The position numbers and the translations under genes were made by a program. Shown here in pieces: positions 18,309 through 26,646 of a stretch of DNA of 64,000 nt; within the stretch, counting starts at the first letter, position 1, and each line of letters opens with the position of its first letter. The stretch is taken from contig CALAUG010000045.1 in NCBI GenBank assembly GCA_937892155.1, positions 1 to 64,000 of the forward strand, given 5' to 3'. Below the pieces are notes generated by a model. The model was not told the DNA's origin and made no database searches. It was given only the letters and a program-made list of their open reading frames with translations. Source of the stretch: an uncultured Bacteroidales bacterium (GTDB lineage: Bacteria; Bacteroidota; Bacteroidia; Bacteroidales; UBA1715).

Positions 18309-18917
18309 ATGTGGGTTGTTTGTTCTGATTTAGAAGGCGTATTTGTGCCGGAAGTATGGATTAACGTGGCAAAAATCACTGGTATTGAAAAACTAAAAAT
18401 TACCACCCGTGACGAACCAGATTACGATAAACTGATGAAATATCGCCTGAACATTCTTGACGAACACAATTTGAAACTTCAAGACATTCAAAACGTTATA
18501 TCAAATATTCATCCTTTGGAAGGAGCTTTGGAATTTACGAAATGGCTACGCGAAATTAGCCGTTTCGTTATTGTTTCCGACACCTTTCAGGAATTTGCAA
18601 AACCCTTAATGAAACAATTGGATGACCCATTCATTCTTTGTCATTCATTGGAAACAGACAAGGACGGCCGAATTGTCAATTACAAATTACGTCAAAGCGA
18701 CCCCAAACGCAAAACTGTAGAAGCATTCCAAAGCATGAATTTTAAAGTGATTGCCTTCGGCGATTCGTACAACGACGTTTCAATGCTGAAAAAGGCAGAA
18801 GTTGGTATTTTGTTCTGCCCTCCACAAAAAGTAATAGACGAATTCCCTGAATTACCTGTAGCACACAACTACGCTGAATTAAAAGCATTAATAGAACAAC
18901 ACATTTACGAAGACTAA
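18309..18917 (+). CDS. thrH: ThrH-like phosphoserine phosphatase / homoserine phosphotransferase
   Basis: HAD-superfamily enzyme of about 202 residues. Motif I is DLEGVFVPE, with the nucleophile Asp and the Glu typical of ThrH/SerB; YDKLMKYRLNILDEHNLKL, HPLEGALEF, VSDTFQEFAKPLMKQL, LRQSDPKRKTV and FGDSYNDVSML closely follow the Pseudomonas ThrH pattern. Likely removes phosphate from phosphoserine for serine synthesis and may pass it to homoserine. The chosen ATG matches the family start; 16 extra codons upstream are dropped. The next gene starts in the stop codon (TAATG). Confidence 0.9.
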   Translation: MWVVCSDLEGVFVPEVWINVAKITGIEKLKITTRDEPDYDKLMKYRLNILDEHNLKLQDIQNVISNIHPLEGALEFTKWLREISRFVIVSDTFQEFAKPLMKQLDDPFILCHSLETDKDGRIVNYKLRQSDPKRKTVEAFQSMNFKVIAFGDSYNDVSMLKKAEVGILFCPPQKVIDEFPELPVAHNYAELKALIEQHIYED

Positions 18918-19351
18918 TGGAAGAACTATTTCCAAAGAAGATTACTGATTTTATAAAAAAACATCACGTAATAACCATTGCAACCGTAAAAGATAACCAA
19001 CCGTGGTGCTTCAATGCTTTTTACGCATTTGATGAAGACACACAGTCATTCATCATTACATCGCACAACGATACACGACACATTCAAGAAGTGTTGGCAA
19101 ATCCTAAAATTGCGGGCAGCGTTGTATTAGAAACCGAAATTGTAGGAAAAGTTCAAGGCTTGCAATTCTCAGGCGAGATGGTTTTATGCGAAAACGATGA
19201 TGAAAAGCAAGCCAAAAAGGTTTACATCAAAAGATTCCCGCTTACGACTATTACACCAAAAATTCTTTGGAGAATATCCATATACGAAGCAAAATATACC
19301 GACAACACGTTAGGTTTCGGCAAAAAACTGCTTTGGAATAAAAAATCTTAA
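18917..19351 (+). CDS. YhbP-like flavin-binding split-barrel protein (UPF0306)
   Basis: 144 residues of the pyridoxamine-phosphate-oxidase-like split-barrel fold: HHVITIATVKDNQPWCFNAFYAFDED, ITSHNDTRHIQEVL and GLQFSGEM match the E. coli YhbP/UPF0306 pattern. Such proteins bind flavin or heme; the specific reaction is unknown. It shares one base with the thrH stop, so the two genes are co-translated, though no functional link is evident. Confidence 0.75.
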   Translation: MEELFPKKITDFIKKHHVITIATVKDNQPWCFNAFYAFDEDTQSFIITSHNDTRHIQEVLANPKIAGSVVLETEIVGKVQGLQFSGEMVLCENDDEKQAKKVYIKRFPLTTITPKILWRISIYEAKYTDNTLGFGKKLLWNKKS

Positions 19352-19381
19352 CGACAAAGAATTAAAAATTCAAATATTTTT

Positions 19382-19389
19382 TACTTTTG
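19382..19389 (+). promoter_or_regulatory. -7 promoter box for tRNA-Thr
   Basis: TACTTTTG, ending 11 bases before the tRNA 5' end, the spacing expected for a -7 element. Confidence 0.65.
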
Positions 19390-19400
19390 CAAGCGAGTAG

Positions 19401-19472
19401 GCCTTTTTAGCTCAGTGGTAGAGCACTTCACTCGTAATGAAGGGGTCAACGGTTCAAATCCGTTAAAAGGCT
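19401..19472 (+). tRNA. tRNA-Thr (anticodon CGT)
   Basis: Full cloverleaf: acceptor GCCTTTT/AAAAGGC, D-arm GCTC/GAGC, anticodon stem CTTCA/TGAAG around loop CTCGTAA (CGT reads ACG), T-arm AACGG/CCGTT with TTCAAAT. The discriminator is T and the CCA end is not encoded. A promoter box precedes it and a strong terminator follows 3 bases later, so it is a single-gene transcript. Confidence 0.96.
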
Positions 19473-19474
19473 CT

Positions 19475-19505
19475 AAGGACTCATCATAAGATGAGTCCTT
19501 TTTTT
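19475..19505 (+). terminator. Rho-independent terminator after tRNA-Thr
   Basis: Perfect 11-bp stem AAGGACTCATC/GATGAGTCCTT with ATAA loop, followed by T5. Confidence 0.92.
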
Positions 19506-19558
19506 ATGCCTTAAAATTATCAGATTTTAGAAGCAGGAGTCTAAAAACCAAGTATTCC

Positions 19559-20452
19559 TTATACCAATGCGCGGATAAGTTGTTCTTTTTCGCCAGCCAA
19601 CAAATCCATCACTGGAACTTCTGGCAGGGTGTATGCTCCTGGTATTTGTTTGAATGTTGCACGGGCAGCGCAAACCAATATCTGCGCAGTTAAAGCTGGA
19701 TTATTAATACTCATTTCAAATTTCAAACGTTGATTTTGTGTCTTGCCCGAAACACCTTTACGTTCCAAAAGAACGCCATGTCCCATATCGCGGCAATTAT
19801 CAACGCTATCAACAGGAATCACATGAAGTTCATCGTGAGCAAAATAATCGTCGGCTTTCAATTCATCATATACTTGTTGAGCAGTGAAACCATCTTCCAA
19901 TTCTACATAAACCAAACGGCTGTGAATTCCAGCACCTTGTGGCATCGTCATTGACAACGCATTTTTGACGCCTTTTTTTGATCGTGCAACAACAGAGTGA
20001 CCCATACTCATTCCAGGTCCAAAATTAGTCCACGTTAAACCTTTCGGTGTCATGGCCTGCATCAACGTACGGATAACTGAATCACTTCCTGGATCCCAGC
20101 CCGCCGAAATAATTGAAACAGAATTGTTTGCTTTTGCAACCTGACCAAGAGATTCGTGTAAGTCCCAAATGCTACCGTGGATATCAAAACTATCAACTGT
20201 ATTGATTCCCATTGCAAGATATTTTTTCGCGTTTTCTTCTACACTACGGCTTGGTGTTGCAAGAATCACAACGTCAACTTTGCCCAATTCCTTAACATCA
20301 GCAACAACCTTATATGGCGTTAACTCCAAAGGCATTTCACCAGAAACAGAACGACGGACAATGCCAGCAATTTCAAAATCAGGAGCAACTTCCAATGCCT
20401 CCAATACGTACTTTCCAATATTTCCGTATCCCACGATAGCTATTCTTTTCAT
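19559..20452 (-). CDS. ddh: meso-Diaminopimelate D-dehydrogenase
   Basis: NADPH enzyme that makes meso-diaminopimelate directly from tetrahydrodipicolinate, a one-step alternative to the succinylase route for wall peptide and lysine. 297 residues from MKRIAIVGYGNIGKYVLEAL (Rossmann loop GYGNIG). TPSRSV, INTVDSFDIHG, ISAGWDPGSDSVIRTLMQAM, FGPGMSMGHSV and MPQGAGIHSRLVYVEL fit Ddh. The chosen ATG is seven codons inside the longest frame, 34 bases from a -7 box. Divergent from the kinase gene across a palindrome-containing gap. Confidence 0.94.
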   Translation of the reverse strand: MKRIAIVGYGNIGKYVLEALEVAPDFEIAGIVRRSVSGEMPLELTPYKVVADVKELGKVDVVILATPSRSVEENAKKYLAMGINTVDSFDIHGSIWDLHESLGQVAKANNSVSIISAGWDPGSDSVIRTLMQAMTPKGLTWTNFGPGMSMGHSVVARSKKGVKNALSMTMPQGAGIHSRLVYVELEDGFTAQQVYDELKADDYFAHDELHVIPVDSVDNCRDMGHGVLLERKGVSGKTQNQRLKFEMSINNPALTAQILVCAARATFKQIPGAYTLPEVPVMDLLAGEKEQLIRALV

Positions 20453-20485
20453 ATTCTTATGTTTTAGATTCAAACTTTTGCGTTA

Positions 20486-20493
20486 CAAAAATA
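20486..20493 (-). promoter_or_regulatory. -7 promoter box for ddh
   Basis: Minus-strand TATTTTTG, 33 bases before the ddh start. A 13-bp palindromic arm pair lies just upstream at 20518-20546. Confidence 0.55.
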
Positions 20494-20517
20494 ATTGTTT
20501 CTAAAAAAATGATTCGT

Positions 20518-20546
20518 AATCATCATTGAATTTTTCAATGATGATT
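20518..20546. promoter_or_regulatory. Palindrome between divergent ddh and kinase genes
   Basis: Perfect 13-bp inverted repeat AATCATCATTGAA/TTCAATGATGATT with a TTT loop. No gene ends here, so it is not needed as a terminator; it sits about 25-53 bases upstream of the ddh -7 box, where an operator or activator site would be. As RNA it would form a strong hairpin. Confidence 0.5.
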
Positions 20547-20658
20547 TTAAAAATCTCACGACTAGAAATGTTGAAATGCTCTATCGTTCAAAAAATTAAT
20601 GAAACTCTCACGATAAAATTTTAAAAATTACTATATTTCACGAATAATTATTTGGAAT

Positions 20659-21498
20659 ATGAAGAAAATTGACCTTACCGAATGGGAAGAAACTGGCCGT
20701 GGTGCTTTTGGAACAACTTATTTTCATAAAACAAATCCTTCGTGGATGCTGAAATTTGTGGATTCCTCAACTCCCATAGAAGTAATTGAAGAAGAAATCC
20801 GTAATTCCCAAAACGTTTATAACCTTGGGGTATCAACCCCAAAACCAGGAGAATTGGTAACCGACGGGGTACGTACCGGTATGGTCTTTGAACGCATTGT
20901 CGGCAAACGCTCTTACGCACGAGCTATTGGCGAAGAACCTCAACGAATACAGGAATTTGCAATCCGTTATGCTCAAATGGTAAAACAACTACACGCCACA
21001 CCATGCGACACAACAAAATTCAAAAGCGTAAAAGAATATAACAGAACTGCCATTTCGGGGAATCCTTTCCGAAGCGACGAAATCAAGCAATTTGCACTTG
21101 AAAAATTAAAAAATTTACCTGACGCCACAACCTGTATTCACGGCGACCTGCATTTTGGCAATGTCATTTTAACAGAAGATAAAAGTTATTTCATTGATTT
21201 AGGGAATTTCTGCTACGGACATCCGTTTTTTGACCTACCTATGCAATACTTGCCCTCCGAAGTGATGGATGATGTACGGTTCGAAGACACTTTCCACTGC
21301 ACAAAAGAACAGGCACGATTGTTCTGGCAGGAATTTACAAAAGCGTATTTTGGACCCGACAAAAATCTGTCGCATTTAACAAAAGAACTTGAGCCATACA
21401 TTTTGTTCCGATTACTCACAATGGAAACACAGGTAGGCAGAAAACTTCCAAAAGGCGGAGAAGAAATGTTACAAACTATTCTTCAAGGAAAGTTCTAA
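20659..21498 (+). CDS. Aminoglycoside-phosphotransferase-fold small-molecule kinase
   Basis: 279 residues of the APH/choline-kinase fold. N-terminal Gly-rich loop EETGRGAFGTTYF, Lys in WMLKFVD, catalytic HGDLHFGNVI (HxDxxxxN, about residues 161-170) and metal-binding Asp in YFIDLGNFCYGHPFFDL. This resembles the paralogous putative sugar or small-molecule kinase family (TIGR02172-like) described from Fibrobacter; a resistance role is not implied. Substrate unknown. A good terminator follows directly. Confidence 0.82.
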   Translation: MKKIDLTEWEETGRGAFGTTYFHKTNPSWMLKFVDSSTPIEVIEEEIRNSQNVYNLGVSTPKPGELVTDGVRTGMVFERIVGKRSYARAIGEEPQRIQEFAIRYAQMVKQLHATPCDTTKFKSVKEYNRTAISGNPFRSDEIKQFALEKLKNLPDATTCIHGDLHFGNVILTEDKSYFIDLGNFCYGHPFFDLPMQYLPSEVMDDVRFEDTFHCTKEQARLFWQEFTKAYFGPDKNLSHLTKELEPYILFRLLTMETQVGRKLPKGGEEMLQTILQGKF

Positions 21499-21508
21499 AA
21501 AAGATTTA

Positions 21509-21536
21509 AGCAGAATTCTGAAATTCTGCTTTTTTT
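21509..21536 (+). terminator. Rho-independent terminator after the kinase gene
   Basis: 9-bp stem AGCAGAATT/AATTCTGCT, CTGA loop, T6 tail. Confidence 0.92.
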
Positions 21537-21560
21537 ATTATTTTGCACACAATCAACATA

Positions 21561-21749
21561 ATGAAAGAAAAAATGAAAATAGGAGATTACGTTTTAATTT
21601 CTCCAGACCTAACGCAACAAAAGGACTGGATAAAAGGGAAAATCATTGAAGTAGAAAATAATTCCTTTGTAGGAATTGTTGTTTCAGCAGAAACATCTGA
21701 CGGCAACGTGTTTTTTGGAGTAGAAAATTCTTTTAAACTAGCCAAATAA
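21561..21749 (+). CDS. Small protein upstream of broken vapD, possible partner
   Basis: 62 residues from MKEKMKIGDYVLISPDL; a second ATG four codons in is equally possible. No signal or membrane segment. The sequence is strand-rich (YVLISPD, KGKIIEVENNSFVGIVVSAET, FFGVENSF), like a small beta-barrel. It is separated from the vapD remnant by 1 base, so the two formed one transcript flanked by terminators on both sides. By position it could be the antitoxin-like partner of VapD, as VapX is in Haemophilus, but I cannot confirm homology. Confidence 0.6.
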   Translation: MKEKMKIGDYVLISPDLTQQKDWIKGKIIEVENNSFVGIVVSAETSDGNVFFGVENSFKLAK

Positions 21750-21750
21750 T

Positions 21751-22032
21751 ATGTTTGCAATAAGTTTTGATATGTTAATCTCCGAATTGGAGAAATATTA
21801 TGGTATGCCTTATAACTGAGCATATTACGACATTAAACAATTGCTTTAAAAAGATGGATTTGAATTGTTTCAGGGAAGCACATATCTTACCCGAAACAAT
21901 GATATTGCACATCTTGTGAAAGCAATAATGGATCTTTCAAAAGTTGATTGGTTCAAAAAATCAGTTCGTGATATACACGGCTATAGAGTTGAAGATTGGT
22001 CAGACTTTACGGATATTGTGAAAAAAAGCTAA
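21751..22032 (+). pseudogene. vapD: VapD-family ribonuclease gene with two in-frame stops
   Basis: A 94-codon frame (including the final TAA) that reads as a full-length VapD except for TGA at 21817-21819 (codon 23) and TAA at 21847-21849 (codon 33). Recognisable blocks: [69 protein letters not shown]. VapD proteins are Cas2-like-fold endoribonucleases, toxins in some vapXD pairs. The frame is otherwise unbroken, so inactivation appears recent; TAA at codon 33 is one base from AAA (Lys). Translation from inside the remnant could give only the C-terminal two thirds. Confidence 0.87.
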
Positions 22033-22046
22033 TGATAAGAAGAACA

Positions 22047-22076
22047 AAATGCCGAAAAGATTTTTTCGGCATTTTT
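22047..22076. terminator. Bidirectional terminator between vapD remnant and DUF4175 gene
   Basis: 12-bp stem AAATGCCGAAAA/TTTTCGGCATTT with GATT loop and flanking T tract; it lies between the ends of two convergent units. Confidence 0.88.
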
Positions 22077-25000
22077 AATCTTCATTCAAATTAATGATAT
22101 AATCTGAATAAATTTTTTGGTATTGTGGTTTCAGTTTTACCGAATTTTCTTTCAAAACATCGTCGTATTGTAGCTTTTCCGATTCGGTTTGCTTGAACAT
22201 TTTCTTAGCATTTTCAGAAGGTTTTTCAACCGCAGTTTTTGACTCGCGCTCCTTATCCTGATCGCGCTCTTTTTCGGCATTTTCGGCTTCCAACATTCGC
22301 GTAAGAATTTGTTCCTGACGTTTCAACGTTTGTGGCGTAATATTCTGATTGATAATATCACGCTCCGTTTGATCCATAAGTTTTTGAATATCTTTTAGTT
22401 GCTGTACTCCTTCCGGTGAAAGTTCTCCGTCTTTCATCATTTTGTTGCCCAATTGTTTGAGCATTTGTTCTTTCATCAACATTTCGCTCAATTGTTTTTG
22501 TGTCTGTTGCGACGACGGCATTCCACCTTCCTTCATTTGCTGCATCATCTGCTGCATTTGCTCTTTGAGTGACTGCTGCATTTGTTTCATTTGCTGGTAC
22601 GACGGTTTTTGTCCTTTCCCGCTATTTTTTGGATTCTGGCATTGCTGCTGCCCATCCATCTGTTGAGCAGCCTGTTGCTGCATTGCATCCAGCACTTCCG
22701 ATAAAAGTAACGACAAATTATTAGCCGACGTCATCATATACTGCTGGCTAATTTTTGCCTGGCTTCGTTGACGTTGCTCCAAATAATCAATCGCAGCTTT
22801 ACCATTTTTATGTACGGACAAAATTTCTTCGTTTATTGGCTGCGAAATTTGTGGGACACGCAAACTCAACGCGTATAAAGAATCTTTTATAATCTTGAAA
22901 TTCTCGTGTAGAATGTTTTGCTTCTCTGCAGTTTCGGCATACTTCGGATCGACGTACGATAACTTCCCGGTTTGAACCATTAAATCTTCTTGTTCAAACG
23001 AGAATGTGAGCAAATTTTCCATAATCTGACGTAAGTTCGCCATATCTTCCATATTCTGTTGAGCCATTTGCTGTTGCATCATTCCCTGCATACTTTCGGA
23101 CAACTGCTGTGTTTGCTCCGAAGCCTTTTTCATTGACTTTGATGATTTTGACTGTTGTCCCTGCTGCTGTTCGGACTGACTTTGCTGCATGGAATTTTTT
23201 ATATCTTGGAATTGATTGCTAAAATCCTGTAAGTCAAACTTTTGTTGAAGTTCTTCGTTTTTCTGCTGGGCATCATTATAATTCTTTTCTATCGACTCCA
23301 ATTCTTTTTGTACATCATTCAGTTTTTGTTGAAGTTCGTCAGAGTTTTTTGAATTTTTCAATTCTTCGGAAAGTTGTTGCTGCTGTTCAGCCAATTCCTG
23401 CAAACGGTCAGACGTGTTTTGTACCGATTCCTCAACATCCATACGTTTCAACAATTCCAAGTCGCGGTCAAGTTGCTTTGAAAGTTCCTCCATCGACATT
23501 TTCATGTCTTCGGATTTCTTAATGAATTCATCTTTGTTGAAATTTTCCATCATTTGATTGAATTCATCCATCATCTTCTTCAACTCATCGTCCATCAACG
23601 TATTGAGCAATTCTTCTATTTCTTTTTGCTTATTGAGAATTTCCTCGTCTTGTTCCGACAACTTATTCTGCATATCATTCTTTTGCTCAAGCGATTGCGT
23701 CAGATTTTCAATCTGTTGCTTCATTTGTTCCTGTTTTTCCTGCATTTCTTCAAGAACTTGCTTACGTTCCCAGTCGGATATATTTTCGTTGAGCAATTTC
23801 TGTTTCAATTTATCAAAATCACGCATCAATTCTTGGGCAATAGACGTAGATTGTTCAAACGAAGACTGAATTTCCTTTGAATATTGTTCCTGCATTTTTT
23901 CCAACTCTTCCTGACTTGGAATCACAAAATCATACAACGCAGTACGGGCAGATTTCTTGCCGCTAACTTCGTCATTATCAAATACTTCAAAATAATAATT
24001 GATGGTTTCTCCTTTTGAAAATTGGGAAAAATCGAACATATAGAAAAACTGCTGATGCTGAATTGACGGCGAAAATTCCATTGGAACACGCGTGGCATCG
24101 GCTTCTTTATCTTTTGGGAAATACACAAAATCAAGCGATGAAAATCCATAATCGTCTTGTATTTCGCCCTTGAAATAATACGTGAAAAACTGCGAACTAT
24201 CTTGTTTTTGCTCAACTTGAATAGATGGCCGCAAATCTGGAATGACAGTGAATGTGTAACCAATAATGTTTACCGAATCGAGAAACTCATTTTTGCCTAT
24301 CAACGTATAAGAAGTTGTTTGCGTAATTCTTTGATTCAAAGTAAATTGAGAATCTTTTTTTGTAAACTGAATCGAATTTACGTTTTCACTAACAAAAAAC
24401 AACGAATCAATGTCGGCGCCGTCAACTTTCCACGAAAGAGTGGAACCTGCCGGAATTGTAATATCGCCGGTATTTGAGACGGTTATATTTTCAAGTTGCG
24501 TGTATTTTGGAACGAATGCTTGAATTGTGAAATTCAGCAACTGAGGTAACGGAAACACCTGTAATTGATACAATTGCGAAGTGTATTCGTCAGCAGAAAA
24601 CGAAAAATTCAGAGAATTGTTGCATCCACGGATAACGTATTCAAACGACGACGTTGTTTTTTTCGTCATTAAAAAACTATTTCCTCCAATTGAAATATTT
24701 ACACGTTCCGGCACAAATCGTCCTTCTACGTGCATTAAAATGGTAAAATCCGAACCTTTTATAACCGACAACGAATCATTGTCAAGAATAAACGTGAATG
24801 GAGCTGGTTTTTCAAAAAATTCATTGTGTTTCACAATACGCGTCGCGCCGTCAACTATTGCTTTTGGATAGAAAATAGCAAGACAAATTATAACTATAAC
24901 CAGTGCCAAAGCATATTTCCAAAAACGAAGCAATTTCTTGAAATCAATAGCCGACGCAAACGGAATTGGCCGCAAATTCGCAACTTTTTGATTGATTGCC

Positions 25001-25389
25001 GCAATCGCTAACTGATTGTTTTCAAGTGATTTGTCGTTTGCCAGTTCCAATGTGTTGAGCAACGTATCCTGAATTTCAGGAAAAAACTTCGTGATGATTT
25101 TAGCCGCTTCAACGTGCGACAAAGTTTTTCCCAATTTCCAAAAGTGGAACAACGGAATCAGCACGTATTTCACAAAAGCAAAAAGTGCCACAACAAGCGA
25201 AGTATAGAAAACTATTGTGCGTACTTGCGACGGGAAAAAAGCAAAATATTCAGCACAGCTGATTGTTACAAAGTAAAAAACAAAAATCAGCAGAAATACT
25301 ATCAAACCTTTAAGACATTCGTTGAGATAGTATTTGCGTGTGAATTTGTCTAATTCATTGATTATAATATGGATATCGGATTTCTCCAT
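22075..25389 (-). CDS. DUF4175-type large membrane protein
   Basis: 1104 residues. Three membrane helices near the N-terminus (about residues 25-50, 55-80 and 150-172), then an extracytoplasmic Ig/beta-rich part (about 175-480), then about 550 residues of Gln/Glu/Met/Lys-rich coiled coil (for example LEEMQEKQEQMKQQIENLTQ). This is the layout of the Bacteroidetes DUF4175 family, of unknown function. It lies 8 bases after the EnvC-like gene, suggesting a role in envelope or division processes; that is inference from context only. Confidence 0.85.
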   Translation of the reverse strand: MEKSDIHIIINELDKFTRKYYLNECLKGLIVFLLIFVFYFVTISCAEYFAFFPSQVRTIVFYTSLVVALFAFVKYVLIPLFHFWKLGKTLSHVEAAKIITKFFPEIQDTLLNTLELANDKSLENNQLAIAAINQKVANLRPIPFASAIDFKKLLRFWKYALALVIVIICLAIFYPKAIVDGATRIVKHNEFFEKPAPFTFILDNDSLSVIKGSDFTILMHVEGRFVPERVNISIGGNSFLMTKKTTSSFEYVIRGCNNSLNFSFSADEYTSQLYQLQVFPLPQLLNFTIQAFVPKYTQLENITVSNTGDITIPAGSTLSWKVDGADIDSLFFVSENVNSIQFTKKDSQFTLNQRITQTTSYTLIGKNEFLDSVNIIGYTFTVIPDLRPSIQVEQKQDSSQFFTYYFKGEIQDDYGFSSLDFVYFPKDKEADATRVPMEFSPSIQHQQFFYMFDFSQFSKGETINYYFEVFDNDEVSGKKSARTALYDFVIPSQEELEKMQEQYSKEIQSSFEQSTSIAQELMRDFDKLKQKLLNENISDWERKQVLEEMQEKQEQMKQQIENLTQSLEQKNDMQNKLSEQDEEILNKQKEIEELLNTLMDDELKKMMDEFNQMMENFNKDEFIKKSEDMKMSMEELSKQLDRDLELLKRMDVEESVQNTSDRLQELAEQQQQLSEELKNSKNSDELQQKLNDVQKELESIEKNYNDAQQKNEELQQKFDLQDFSNQFQDIKNSMQQSQSEQQQGQQSKSSKSMKKASEQTQQLSESMQGMMQQQMAQQNMEDMANLRQIMENLLTFSFEQEDLMVQTGKLSYVDPKYAETAEKQNILHENFKIIKDSLYALSLRVPQISQPINEEILSVHKNGKAAIDYLEQRQRSQAKISQQYMMTSANNLSLLLSEVLDAMQQQAAQQMDGQQQCQNPKNSGKGQKPSYQQMKQMQQSLKEQMQQMMQQMKEGGMPSSQQTQKQLSEMLMKEQMLKQLGNKMMKDGELSPEGVQQLKDIQKLMDQTERDIINQNITPQTLKRQEQILTRMLEAENAEKERDQDKERESKTAVEKPSENAKKMFKQTESEKLQYDDVLKENSVKLKPQYQKIYSDYIINLNED

Positions 25390-25397
25390 AGGCTTCT

Positions 25398-26636
25398 TTA
25401 TTTAGAAAGCCACAATTCTGGATCCAATTTCTCCAACTCTTTCCAAATTTGAAGTTGCAGTACAGTGGAATTTGTTTCTGGATCGGTATAAATTGTTCCG
25501 ATTTCGTCTTTTGCTTTGACTTGTTGTCCAGCTTTTACCGAAACAGTTACCAAGTTATCGTAAACAGTGTAGTAGTTTCCGTGTTTAATCAAAACGGCTG
25601 TGTTTCTACCAGGAATCAACACAATTTTTGAAACAGTTCCGTCAAAAATTGCACGCGCTTTTGCACCTTTTGTCGTCGCGATTTCTATACCGTTACTTTC
25701 AACTTCAACGTATTCCAAAGTTGGATGTTTGTGGCGGCCGAAATGCTCTGTAATTTTTCCTGTTGCAGTTGGCCAAGGAAGACGACCTTTGTTTTCCGCA
25801 AAGTTTTTCGACACCAATTTTTCCTCAGGCGTCAGTGTTGAAACCGACGTAGTGGAAGCTTTTGCTGTTGCATTATTTTTTGCGGCGGCAGCTTTTTTCG
25901 CAGCCATTTCCGCTTTAATCAAATCTTCGATTTGTTTATCGAGTTTACGTGCAAGTGCCTGCTTTTCAGCAAGTTTTTTCTTCAATTCCTGCTGACGTGC
26001 ATTTAATTTTTTTATCGTTGCGTCTTCCAAATATTTATCCTGTTCCAACTTGCGTGCCTCGGATTGTTTCTCACCAACAAGATTTTTCTTCATCGATAAT
26101 AATCTTTCCAAGTCATATTTTCGAACCGAAAGACTGTCCTGCAAAGATTTTATACGTTCCGATTGTTGAATCATGTAATCGGAATAGTATTGCAAATATT
26201 TCATTCGATTATATGCCTGATTGAAATTATCGGCAGAAAGAATAAAAATTAACTGCTCATACTGCGAGTTGATTTTATAAACAGTAAACAATGTTTGATT
26301 GTATTCTTTCTGCAACTCTTCCAACTGCGACGTGAGTGTGTGAATCTGCGCATTAGTTGCAAAAATATCCTGTTCAATAAAATCAATTTCCTGCGACAAA
26401 GAATTTACGTAGTTGTTCCGTTCTTGAATCTGCTGACTTAAAAGCGTCACACGTTCCATAGAAACGGACTTGCTTTTTTCGGTTTCCTTCAAAAGTTTAC
26501 TAGTTCGTTCTATTTCTTTTTTTGCCTTTGCAGCCTCGGCCTGAACTTGTTTTACAGTTTTTTTGGGCTTTTGGCAATACGCCTCAGTTGAGAAACATAA
26601 AACAGCAGCAAGTAATATGAACAACCATTTTTTCAT
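25398..26636 (-). CDS. EnvC-like murein hydrolase activator (degenerate M23/LytM)
   Basis: 412 residues: signal peptide (MKKWLFILLAAVLCFSTEAYCQ), a long coiled coil (about 25-250) and a C-terminal LytM/M23 domain (about 290-410, WPTATGKITEHFGRHKHP). Zn ligands of active M23 enzymes are missing: the usual HxGxD reads SNGIE and the HxH region reads VYDNL. That is how EnvC looks, a non-enzymatic activator of amidases at the division site. It belongs to the TPR-DUF4292-EnvC order common in Bacteroidetes. Confidence 0.9.
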   Translation of the reverse strand: MKKWLFILLAAVLCFSTEAYCQKPKKTVKQVQAEAAKAKKEIERTSKLLKETEKSKSVSMERVTLLSQQIQERNNYVNSLSQEIDFIEQDIFATNAQIHTLTSQLEELQKEYNQTLFTVYKINSQYEQLIFILSADNFNQAYNRMKYLQYYSDYMIQQSERIKSLQDSLSVRKYDLERLLSMKKNLVGEKQSEARKLEQDKYLEDATIKKLNARQQELKKKLAEKQALARKLDKQIEDLIKAEMAAKKAAAAKNNATAKASTTSVSTLTPEEKLVSKNFAENKGRLPWPTATGKITEHFGRHKHPTLEYVEVESNGIEIATTKGAKARAIFDGTVSKIVLIPGRNTAVLIKHGNYYTVYDNLVTVSVKAGQQVKAKDEIGTIYTDPETNSTVLQLQIWKELEKLDPELWLSK

Positions 26637-26646
26637 TACTTCAGTG

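Noticed and set aside
20659..21498. Antibiotic-resistance aminoglycoside phosphotransferase
   Set aside because: The HxDxxxxN kinase fold is shared by many small-molecule kinases and the rest does not match known resistance enzymes.
21817..21849. Reassigned stop codons (recoding) to explain intact vapD
   Set aside because: TAA and TGA end other genes throughout the window normally, and two different stops would both need recoding.
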